22,705 nucleotides of DNA from contig CALDSL010000021.1 in NCBI GenBank assembly GCA_937920255.1, positions 1 through 22,705 of the forward strand. Direction: 5' to 3'. This document shows positions 7,650-14,506 of the stretch, one piece after another (position 1 is the first letter of the stretch; every line of letters starts with the position of its first letter). A program made the translations under genes and the position numbers. The notes below the pieces were generated by a model that saw nothing but the letters and a program-made list of their open reading frames with translations, had not been told where the DNA came from and did no database searches. The stretch is from an uncultured Anaerolineaceae bacterium. Its GTDB lineage: Bacteria > Chloroflexota > Anaerolineae > Anaerolineales > Anaerolineaceae.

Positions 7650-8793
7650 GAAGTTGCGCCTGCGCCCGTACCCGTTTGGCCCGGGGATGAAACTGATTTG
7701 GGTTCTGGGGGCGTTCGGCCTGGCTGTGGCGGTGTACCGCTGGTTTGTGGGGCTGGGCCCCACCACCAACCTGACCGACGGCCGCGGCTGGGGCATCTGG
7801 ATCAGCTTTGACATGATGAGCGGCATTGGGCTGGCCGCCGGAGCGTTTACCGTGGCCGCGGTGGTGTACATCTTCAACCTGGAGAAGTTCCACGGCATCG
7901 TGCGTCCCAGCATCCTGACCGGCTTTATCAGCTATATCCTGGCGGCCTTCACCCTGCTGGTCGATCTGGGCCAGCCGCAGCGCATCTGGCACCTGTTGAT
8001 CTACCACAACATCCACTCGCCGCTGTTTGAAATTGGCTGGTGCGTGATGCTGTACACCACCGTCCTGGCGCTGGAGTTCAGCCCGGTGGTGTTCGACGCG
8101 CTGGGGATGAAAGCGCCGGTGAAAATCCTGCGCGCCATCACCATCCCGCTGATCATTGCCGGCATCACCCTTTCGACCCTGCACCAATCGACGCTGGGAA
8201 CGATGCTGACCATCCTGCCGTACCGCATCCACCCGCTGTGGTACTCGCCGCTATTCCCGTTCTACTTCTTCCTGACGGCGGTGGCGGCCGGCATGGCCAT
8301 GACCGTGTTCGAGTCGTACCACTCGGCGCGCACCTACGGCTACCCGTTTGAACTCAAGCTGGTTTCCAGCCTGACCAAATATGTGCCATACGTGCTCGGG
8401 CTGTACCTGGTGGTGCGCATGACCGAACTGTTCGTCACCGGCAATATTCGCCTGCTGCTGGCCAACGGCGCGCCGGCGGTGCTGTTCATCATCGAAATCA
8501 TTGGCGGCGTGTTGATCCCGATCCTGTTCTTCGCCGACCCAAAGACGCGCAACGATCAGGACGGCATCACCTGGGCGGCATTCTTTACCATGGGCGGTCT
8601 GATTTTGAACCGCATGAACGCCTCACTGATCTTTATGGAAGGCGCGTTGTACTTCCCTTCGCTGTGGGAGCTGGCGGTATCGATTGGCCTCACCTGCCTG
8701 GGGATCATCATGTACGACGCGGCGGTGCGGATACTTCCCATCCTTCCCGAGACCAAGAAATCGCGGCTTGTGCAAGATTACAAACAACTGTAA
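7633..8793 (+). CDS. hybB: HybB-like (NrfD/PsrC family) integral membrane subunit
   Basis: This polytopic membrane protein of 386 residues has about ten hydrophobic helices and belongs to the NrfD/PsrC/HybB family. It carries the quinone site and connects the periplasmic HybA-like protein to the menaquinone or ubiquinone pool. Typical segments include WGIWISFDMMSGIGLAAGAF near residue 53, the DLGQPQRIWHL loop, and STLHQSTLGTM near residue 183. No heme-binding cytochrome b pattern is obvious, in contrast to HyaC-type anchors. AGGAGG at about 7619-7624 precedes the ATG; the start lies inside the hybA-like gene (17-base overlap), supporting translational coupling. It is followed after 12 bases by the large-subunit gene. 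Confidence 0.93.
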   Translation: MAVKIEKLRLRPYPFGPGMKLIWVLGAFGLAVAVYRWFVGLGPTTNLTDGRGWGIWISFDMMSGIGLAAGAFTVAAVVYIFNLEKFHGIVRPSILTGFISYILAAFTLLVDLGQPQRIWHLLIYHNIHSPLFEIGWCVMLYTTVLALEFSPVVFDALGMKAPVKILRAITIPLIIAGITLSTLHQSTLGTMLTILPYRIHPLWYSPLFPFYFFLTAVAAGMAMTVFESYHSARTYGYPFELKLVSSLTKYVPYVLGLYLVVRMTELFVTGNIRLLLANGAPAVLFIIEIIGGVLIPILFFADPKTRNDQDGITWAAFFTMGGLILNRMNASLIFMEGALYFPSLWELAVSIGLTCLGIIMYDAAVRILPILPETKKSRLVQDYKQL

Positions 8794-8805
8794 AGGAGAG
8801 AACCG

Positions 8806-10521
8806 ATGCCAAAGATTGCAATTGATCCCATCACCCGAATTGAAGGCCACCTGCGTATTGAAGTTGAGGTCGAAAATGGCCTGGTCACTAAGGCATGGTC
8901 TTCCAGCACCATGTGGCGCGGTATCGAGTTGATCTTGAAAGGCAGGGACCCGCGCGACGCCTGGACGTTCGCCCAACGCATCTGCGGTGTCTGAACGACG
9001 GTACACGCACTCAGCTCCGTGCGAGCTGTCGAAGATGCTCTGAAAATCCAGATCCCGACCAATGCCCGGCTCATCCGCAATATCATCGAAGCCATCCAGT
9101 ATGTTCAGGATCATGTTGTCCACTTTTACCACCTCCACGCGCTGGATTGGGTGGATATCGTCAGCGCGCTGGACGCCGACCCTGAAGCGACTTCGCAACT
9201 GGCGCAGTCGATCTCGGACTGGCCCAAATCCAGCGCGGATTACTTCAAGGGCGTGCAGGACCGCATCAAGACCTTTGTGAGCGGCGGGCAACTGGGCATT
9301 TTTGCCAATGCCTATTGGGGCCACCCGGCCTACAAGCTGCCGCCCGAGGCCAACCTGATGGCCGTGGCGCACTACCTGGAAGCCCTGGACTGGCAGCGCG
9401 AAGTGATCAAGGCGCACGCCATTCTGGGCACCAAGAACCCGCACCTGCAGACCTATCTGGTGGGTGGCATGGCCAACGCCATTTCACCCAACAGCACCGC
9501 GGCGCTGAACGCCGATAAGATCGCGCACCTGCTGGGACTGTTCAAGACCGCGCGCGATTTCGTGGAAAAAGTCTACCTGCCGGACGTGCTGGCCGTGGCC
9601 CCGTTCTACCTGGAATGGGCCGGGCTGGGCGAAGGGCTGGGAAACTTTATGTCCTACGGCGATTTCCCGCAGACCGACACCATCTCCAGCAACGAGCCGG
9701 GCGAGCTGTTCATCCCGCGCGGGGTGATCCTCGACCGCGACCTGAGCAAAGTGCATCCGCTGGACGAGAAGATGATCAGCGAGTACGTCACCCACTCGTG
9801 GTATTCGTACACCGATGACAAAGACGGGCTGCACCCGTCGGTGGGCGAGACCCGCCCGAACTTCACCGGCCCCAAGCCGCCTTACGAGTTCCTGAACACC
9901 GAGGAAAAGTACTCGTGGCTGAAAGCCCCGCGCTACGACGGCAAGTCGATGGAAGTTGGCCCGCTGGCGCGCATGCTGGTTGCATATGCCTCGGGCAATG
10001 AGCGGGTGCAGTACTGGGTCAACGCGGTGCTGGGCAAGCTGGGCGCCGGGCCGGAGGTGCTGTTCTCCACGCTGGGGCGCATCGCCGCGCGCTGCGTGGA
10101 AACGGTGGTGATGGCGGAAAAGCTGGAAGAATGGACCATGGACCTGGCGGCCAACATCGCCAGCGGCGATCTGCGCATCCACGAGCTGGATCACTGGCAC
10201 CCGGAAAGCTGGCCGGCCGAAGCGATGGGCTGGGGCTGGTCGGAAGCGCCGCGCGGCGCGCTGGGGCACTGGGTGCACATCAAGGACGGCAAGATCGTCA
10301 ACTACCAGGCCATCGTACCCTCCACCTGGAACGGCTCGCCGCGGGATGCCAGCGATATCCCCGGCGCGTATGAGGCGGCGCTGGTGGGCACGCCGGTGGC
10401 CGACCCGGAGAAACCGGTGGAGGTGCTGCGAACGGTGCACTCGTTTGATCCGTGCATGGCCTGCGCCGTGCATATTCTCGATCCCGAAGGGAAAGAGATC
10501 AACCGCATTCAGGTTGTGTAG
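8806..10521 (+). CDS. [NiFe]-hydrogenase large subunit with in-frame TGA, predicted Sec63 (HybC-like)
   Basis: This is the catalytic H2-activating subunit, read here as 571 residues with TGA 8992-8994 decoded as selenocysteine. The N-terminus (IDPITRIEGHLRIE, Glu13) and RICGV[U]TTVHALSS match the L1 motif RxCGxCxxxH, with Cys60 intact and the second Cys position (63) encoded by TGA. The C-terminal L2 motif DPCMACAVH keeps Cys550 and Cys553. The frame is the same on both sides of the TGA and stays open for 508 codons. After cofactor insertion, the protease encoded next would cleave after His556 and remove 15 residues. A hairpin begins 2 nt after the TGA. AAAGGAGAG precedes the ATG. Alternatives are a TGC/TGT-to-TGA sequencing error or a pseudogene; the intact remainder and the exact motif position argue for recoding. 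An annotation pipeline would split this into a 62-residue ORF and a 500-residue ORF starting at GTG 9019. Confidence 0.88.
8992..8994 (+). other. In-frame TGA codon, candidate selenocysteine site
   Basis: The codon replaces the second cysteine of the L1 motif (RICGV-U-TTVHA). In known [NiFe] enzymes this residue bridges Ni and Fe. A single base separates TGA from the Cys codons TGC and TGT. Confidence 0.75.
8996..9031 (+). promoter_or_regulatory. SECIS-like stem-loop immediately after the TGA
   Basis: Lower stem CGACGGT (8996-9002) pairs with GCTGTCG (9025-9031), including two G-U pairs. A 3x1 internal loop (ACA 9003-9005 against A 9024) follows, then the upper stem CGCAC (9006-9010) with GTGCG (9019-9023) and an 8-nt loop TCAGCTCC. 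The apical loop starts 17 nt after the TGA, within the spacing usual for bacterial SECIS elements. A competing fold pairs CAGCTC (9012-9017) with GAGCTG (9023-9028) around CGTGC, which has a G among the first two loop bases as in the bacterial SECIS consensus. Which fold SelB would read is not decidable by eye. Confidence 0.62.
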
Positions 10522-10523
10522 CC

Positions 10524-10988
10524 ATGGGAAAAAATCTCATTCTGGGCGTTGGGAACCTGCTGCTGAGCGATGAAGGCATTGGCATTCACGCGGTGAAGAA
10601 GCTGCTGGAAACCGAACGGCTCCCGGAAGATGTGGAGATTATCGACGGCGGGACGGCCGGGTTGAACCTGCTGTACTATCTGGAAGGGGTGGATCGGCTG
10701 GTGATCATCGACGCGGTGGAAACCGGCGGCCCGCCGGGGACGATGGTGCGGCTGGCTGGGGATAAGATTCCAGCCTACATGGCGCTCAAAGTCTCGCCGC
10801 ACGAGATCACCCTGCCGGATTTCCTGGCCGCCGCCAAGCTGCGCGACCTGTACCCACGCGAGGTGGTGGTATGGGGCATGCAGCCGGAATCGCTGGAGGT
10901 AGGCATCGATCTTTCGCCCAGCCTGGCCGCAAAGCTGGACACGCTGGTTGACCTGGTGGTGGGAGAGTTTGTGAACAAACCGGTTTGA
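10524..10988 (+). CDS. hybD: Hydrogenase maturation endopeptidase (HybD/HyaD family)
   Basis: This 154-residue nickel-sensing peptidase removes the C-terminal extension of the large subunit once the Ni-Fe centre is assembled. Family features are present: LGVGNLLLSDEGIGIHAVKK at residues 6-25 with the metal-ligand acidic residue in SDEG, LVIIDAVETG with the second Asp, and the His in VSPHEITLPDF. Length matches the family (about 150-165). The ATG lies two bases after the large-subunit stop codon, so it is probably translationally coupled; an upstream in-frame extension overlaps the large subunit and is not used. It is the last gene of the operon; no hypABCDEF genes lie in this window and they must act from elsewhere. 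Confidence 0.93.
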   Translation: MGKNLILGVGNLLLSDEGIGIHAVKKLLETERLPEDVEIIDGGTAGLNLLYYLEGVDRLVIIDAVETGGPPGTMVRLAGDKIPAYMALKVSPHEITLPDFLAAAKLRDLYPREVVVWGMQPESLEVGIDLSPSLAAKLDTLVDLVVGEFVNKPV

Positions 10989-11012
10989 CGGCGAGGTTTT
11001 TTTTCTAGAAAT

Positions 11013-11047
11013 AATGTGGGGCAGCCGGTTCTCGGCTGCCCCACATT
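11013..11047. terminator. Strong 15-bp hairpin after the hydrogenase operon
   Basis: AATGTGGGGCAGCCG (11013-11027) and CGGCTGCCCCACATT (11033-11047) pair perfectly around the 5-nt loop GTTCT, 24 bases after the protease gene. A run of eight T (10997-11004) lies before, not after, the stem, so it is not a classical intrinsic terminator on either strand. Its position between convergent transcription units suggests a transcription stop or 3'-end stabiliser. Confidence 0.6.
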
Positions 11048-11083
11048 GATTGCTTAGCGCTACCGGCTTATGGAAATTCGGAT

Positions 11084-11255
11084 GTAGGGGTGAAGCATCC
11101 GGTCGAATCCTGCAGAACTGGACCACCCATCCATTCGGATGCTTCACCCAAGCCTCTTCAGGCTGCAGTGTGGGTCTTTCGGCAGTACCCGGGTGAAGCA
11201 TTCGGTCGAACCAATGCGCGCCAAAAATCGACCGTCTCCGAATGCTTCACCCCTA
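11084..11255. repeat. Composite palindromic element, GTAGGGGTGAAGC type, four arms
   Basis: Two successive inverted repeats form one element. Arm 1, GTAGGGGTGAAGCATCCGG (11084-11102), pairs with arm 2, CGGATGCTTCACCC (11136-11149). Arm 3, CGGGTGAAGCATTCGG (11190-11205), pairs with arm 4, CCGAATGCTTCACCCCTAC (11237-11255). Arms 1 and 3 are both followed by GTCGAA. The outermost arms 1 and 4 also match each other. Together with the upstream hairpin this fills the 325-base gap between the hydrogenase operon and the convergent lipoprotein gene; no ORF here looks coding. Confidence 0.85.
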
Positions 11256-11313
11256 CATGTGCCGTTGCCGGTTCGACCCTTTTGCAGGAACCAAGCCGTG
11301 CGACCGGCTTATG

Positions 11314-12765
11314 CTACTCAACCGCCGTAATCGTCACCTGCAGCGTGGAACCTTGCGGCAGGAGGTTGAGCATCAGGCTCTGGCCGTCGCGCGACCAGCG
11401 CAGCATGGTCATGCCCGCGCTTTGAACGTCCTGTTCCAGCTTCCAGCCGGCGGCGGTTAATGCTTCCACGTAGAATTCCTTCACCGTTTCGGCGCCGGCG
11501 GAAATGTTGAGCATGATGAAATTATCCATACGCGTGACCACCGTCGCGCCAGGGTACTCGGGCAGATCATCGGGCAGCAGCGGCTGGCTGGCGTCCTCCG
11601 GCGGTTGGGGTTCTTCTTCCGTTTCGGTTTCCGCGTCGATGGGCGCGCCGGAAACATTTGACTGTACCGGCTGGCGGGTCAACGCGCTTTGCAGCACCAC
11701 CTGCAGTCGCCCATTGCTTTCGGCAAGCTGGATCACCAGCACGCGCCCGCCGTCGCCGTACGGCTGGGCATAGGATACCACTGTGGCCTCAGACTCGAGG
11801 TCGGCCTGATCCGGCGCGGAACCCGGCAAGGCCTGCCAGCCCAGCGCGGTGAGCTGATCGTAGTAAAACGCTACCGCCTCGGCGCTGCTGGCGCTGGCGT
11901 AGTAGCGCTGGAAACCGGGCAGGTTGGTGGTGTCCGCTGCGCCGGGCAGGGCCGGCAGACCGGCCAGCACCGGCTGGCAGGCGGCCGGAAGCTGGACGGC
12001 GGCGCCCGGTTCGAGTGTATAGACCCAGCTTCGCGTTCCGCGGAAGCTGCCGGTGTCAATTTCGGCGGTCAGCGTGTATCCCAGCACCGCGCCGCCTTCC
12101 TGCGCGATCCATGCCTCGCCGCTGGCCGCTCGCAGCGTGCCATCCAGCGCGGCGAGGGAGGTTTGATCGAAGCTGTACTGCACGGCAGCCACCCCGCTGC
12201 GCATACCGCGCCCGGTTTCGGCCATGCCAACCGTGGTGGGCAAGCGCAGCGCCAGGTTGGGGTGCGCCGCGGTGCTGTCGTCGACCGGCTCGGCGCGGCA
12301 GGAGGCTGCTTCGCGCTCCTGCGAATAATGGTAGCCGTCCACAAAGGCGTCGAACAGGCTCACCGGCTGACCGCCGGTGGCGCTGGAGGTGACCCGCAGA
12401 GCGCCATCCGCGCCAGTGACCTGGCGCTCGATGCGCTGCGTTTCTTCGTAGGGGCTGCCGTCGAGCGTGCCGCGCAGGGTGATTTCCAACGTCTGGCGGT
12501 AGCCGGGGAGCGCGTCCAGGCCCTGCCCCGGCTGCTCCAGGTCGGCGTCGCCCTGGGGATCAGCGCCGGCGGGTTGGGCAGCAGGAGCCGGAGCGCTGGC
12601 GGTGGAAGACGCGGTCCAGACGGGCTGCGCAGGCGCGCTGGGGGCGGCGGGCGCGGTGGGCCCGGTGGGGGCAGTAGGTTTCGTGCCGCAGGCGGACAAA
12701 ACCAGGGCGAGCAGCAGCGCCGCCAGCGCGGCGGCGGTGGAAAGAGAGCGGGTTGTTGTTTTCAT
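11314..12765 (-). CDS. Lipoprotein with duplicated C-terminal module
   Basis: This predicted lipoprotein of 483 residues has a signal with lipobox LVLSAC (lipidated Cys26), followed by a Pro/Ala/Thr-rich linker to about residue 75. The central part (about 80-270) is a beta-rich region reminiscent of LppX/LolA-like lipoprotein folds (inference only). Two related modules follow (about 285-365 and 395-483), each with a pattern of aromatic residues then VAFYYDQLTALGW or VKEFYVEALTAAGW and a closing run of beta strands. The module resembles a small uncharacterised domain common in Chloroflexota lipoproteins. It is the second gene of a two-gene unit, 4 bases after the upstream gene. Function unknown. 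Confidence 0.85.
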   Translation of the reverse strand: MKTTTRSLSTAAALAALLLALVLSACGTKPTAPTGPTAPAAPSAPAQPVWTASSTASAPAPAAQPAGADPQGDADLEQPGQGLDALPGYRQTLEITLRGTLDGSPYEETQRIERQVTGADGALRVTSSATGGQPVSLFDAFVDGYHYSQEREAASCRAEPVDDSTAAHPNLALRLPTTVGMAETGRGMRSGVAAVQYSFDQTSLAALDGTLRAASGEAWIAQEGGAVLGYTLTAEIDTGSFRGTRSWVYTLEPGAAVQLPAACQPVLAGLPALPGAADTTNLPGFQRYYASASSAEAVAFYYDQLTALGWQALPGSAPDQADLESEATVVSYAQPYGDGGRVLVIQLAESNGRLQVVLQSALTRQPVQSNVSGAPIDAETETEEEPQPPEDASQPLLPDDLPEYPGATVVTRMDNFIMLNISAGAETVKEFYVEALTAAGWKLEQDVQSAGMTMLRWSRDGQSLMLNLLPQGSTLQVTITAVE

Positions 12766-12769
12766 GGCG

Positions 12770-13717
12770 TTAGCGAGGGATCAGGGTGAGGGTGGCGGTG
12801 TAATCCAGCGTTCCGGCGGATTGGACCATCTCCATTCCAACGCCTTTCAGCTCGACATTTTGCGTGCCGCCGCCGGTGGGGAAGGTGGCCTCGATTTTGG
12901 AAGCCAACGAAGGGTCGGCTTTGTTCATATCGGCGATGCCATAGCCATAGCCTTTTTCGCCGGATTCATCCACGCAGATCGACTCGCCGTGATAAAACGA
13001 GGCGCCGCGCTTTGGCAAAAACTGCAGGATCACGTCCAGCGTGTCGCCTTCGTCGGCGATCTTGCCATCGAGTTCAAACGGGCCACTCAAAATCAGCGGC
13101 GGCATGTAGTACTCGACGCAGATGGAGGGTTTCGAAAGCACCTTTTCTTCCAGGTGCCAGGTACCCTCGCCCTGGTAATAGGGCAGGCCCTCGCTGCGGT
13201 CGCGCTTCATGGTTCCCATACCGGTCACGTGGGTGATGCTCTGGAACCGTTCTTCATCTAAATCGGCGGTGAAGTGCATCACAGTGGTCACGAAGGCGTC
13301 GTAATCGCACTTTTCTTCGACCTCAAAACGCTCCTGGGTCTGGGCCAGGCCTTCGTTGACGATCAGCGTCAGGTTTTCGGTGCCAGGTTGGGTGGCGGTG
13401 TAGGTGAAGCTGAAATAGAACCCGTCATTGTATTGCGAGATTTCTGTGGGATCCACCACCCCAAGCTGGGCGTAGATCTTCAGATGGGTGGCCGGCAGCC
13501 AGGCCAGCGGCGGGGGCGGTTCGTCCATGTTGCTGACGCCGGCCGCGCCATTGATGGTCAACTTGTCGCCGACGCAAATCTTTTGGGGGATGCCGGAATG
13601 GATGAGAACACCGCCGGTGATGCGGTCATACGCCTGGGCGGTTTGTTGTGGCTGGAAGCCCAACAGGAGCGATACGGTGAGCATCAATGCAAGGGCAGGA
13701 ATGTGCCGGGCTCTCAT
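12770..13717 (-). CDS. Exported protein of unknown function
   Basis: This 315-residue secreted protein has a clear Sec signal (MRARHIPALALMLTVSLLLG, cleavage likely after AQA29). The mature part is rich in beta-strand patterns and contains an Ig-like or surface-domain-like N-terminal segment (ICVGDKLTINGAAG, then FTYTATQPGTENLTLIVNEG) with Cys residues that could form disulfides. No catalytic motif is recognised. I start at ATG 13717 because GGAG lies 6 nt upstream and the signal peptide begins there; the frame extends to 13912 without signal-like sequence. It is followed 4 bases later by the lipoprotein gene, so the two probably work together at the cell surface. It is divergent from the ECF sigma gene. 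Confidence 0.82.
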   Translation of the reverse strand: MRARHIPALALMLTVSLLLGFQPQQTAQAYDRITGGVLIHSGIPQKICVGDKLTINGAAGVSNMDEPPPPLAWLPATHLKIYAQLGVVDPTEISQYNDGFYFSFTYTATQPGTENLTLIVNEGLAQTQERFEVEEKCDYDAFVTTVMHFTADLDEERFQSITHVTGMGTMKRDRSEGLPYYQGEGTWHLEEKVLSKPSICVEYYMPPLILSGPFELDGKIADEGDTLDVILQFLPKRGASFYHGESICVDESGEKGYGYGIADMNKADPSLASKIEATFPTGGGTQNVELKGVGMEMVQSAGTLDYTATLTLIPR

Positions 13718-13774
13718 ATTTTCTCCATGCGATGAAAGTGGGATGCGTTTGTGATCGTGCTGGGGATATAAAAA

Positions 13775-13783
13775 ATTATAGCA
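13775..13783 (-). promoter_or_regulatory. Extended -10 promoter candidate for the exported-protein gene
   Basis: On the minus strand TGCTATAAT reads from 13783 to 13775, an extended -10 motif (TGn followed by a perfect TATAAT), about 58 bases upstream of the ATG at 13717. No good -35 is visible, which is acceptable for extended -10 promoters. Confidence 0.5.
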
Positions 13784-13879
13784 CGCGCGCGAAAACCAAA
13801 ACCCTATTAAAATGAACAAAGTTCGTGATCGATTGCCGGTAAGCGCAGGGGGCCAACACCGATTTTGTCCCTTTTTCTG

Positions 13880-13935
13880 CTTTACCCCGTTAAGTCTATG
13901 GAATGCATTCACTTCATGTGCCGATCGGGGTAAAG
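13880..13935 (+). promoter_or_regulatory. Inverted repeat overlapping the sigma-factor ribosome binding site
   Basis: CTTTACCCCG (13880-13889) and CGGGGTAAAG (13926-13935) are perfect 10-bp complements 36 nt apart. The second arm contains the start of the AAGGA Shine-Dalgarno sequence (13933-13937) used by the ATG at 13943. A 10-bp perfect palindrome GAATGCATTC (13901-13910) sits in the loop. As RNA the stem could mask the ribosome binding site; as DNA it could be an operator. Confidence 0.55.
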
Positions 13936-13942
13936 GACGGAT

Positions 13943-14503
13943 ATGTTAGAGGTTTCTGAACTGAAAGCACAGCCTGGGTTCTCTTCCGAGCAACTTTCCC
14001 ACCTTGCCGTGGATGCCAAAAGCGATCCGGCGGCGTTTGGCAGGCTGTACAACCAGATGGTCCAGCCGGTGTACCGCTATATTCGCAGCCGGGTATCCAG
14101 CCCGCACGAAGCGGAGGATCTCACCTCGCAGACGTTTATCGCCGTGCTGGAAGGCCTGCACGCCTACCGCGAGCGGGGATACTTTTCCGCCTGGCTGTTT
14201 CGCATCGCGCGCAGCAAGGTGATGGACCACTACCGGCGCAGCCGGGTGGAGCTCCCCCTGGAAGCGGTCGAAGACCACGTTGGGCTGGACGACGCCCTGA
14301 ATGGGGTGGTACGCAGCGACCAGTTGGAACGCCTGGCGCGCTTGATCCGCGCGCGCAGCGAGGATGAGCGCGAGTTAATCCGGCTGCGCTATGTGGCCGA
14401 TCTTTCCTACGCGGAAATTGCGCAAGTGCTGGGAAAGCGCGAAGGCGCCGTCAAAAAAACGATGTACCGCTTGCTGGCGAGCATCAAAAGCCAGATGGAG
14501 TAA
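13943..14503 (+). CDS. ECF-type RNA polymerase sigma factor
   Basis: This 186-residue extracytoplasmic-function sigma factor has region 2 at about 30-95 (AFGRLYNQMVQPVYRYIRSR, then HEAEDLTSQTFIAVLEG and YFSAWLFRIARSKVMDHYRR) and region 4 at about 125-185 (RLRYVADLSYAEIAQVLGK, then REGAVKKTMYRLLASIK). Region 3 and region 1 are absent, as expected. The ATG has AAGGA 5 nt upstream, within the inverted repeat described separately. The gene is followed after 3 bases by a membrane protein that is the likely anti-sigma factor. Target genes are unknown; the divergent surface-protein pair and the downstream lipoprotein are candidates. Confidence 0.93.
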   Translation: MLEVSELKAQPGFSSEQLSHLAVDAKSDPAAFGRLYNQMVQPVYRYIRSRVSSPHEAEDLTSQTFIAVLEGLHAYRERGYFSAWLFRIARSKVMDHYRRSRVELPLEAVEDHVGLDDALNGVVRSDQLERLARLIRARSEDERELIRLRYVADLSYAEIAQVLGKREGAVKKTMYRLLASIKSQME

Positions 14504-14506
14504 ACC

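Noticed and set aside
9019..10521. A separate 500-residue hydrogenase ORF starting at GTG 9019
   Set aside because: It has no ribosome binding site, begins inside the conserved L1 region and lacks Cys60; it is the downstream part of the same reading frame after the TGA.
11084..11255. CRISPR array
   Set aside because: The arms are inverted rather than direct repeats, spacing is irregular and there are no cas genes.
11689..12789. 366-residue + strand frame opposite the lipoprotein
   Set aside because: Low-complexity Gly/Arg-rich translation; the minus strand has a lipobox and a coherent domain layout.
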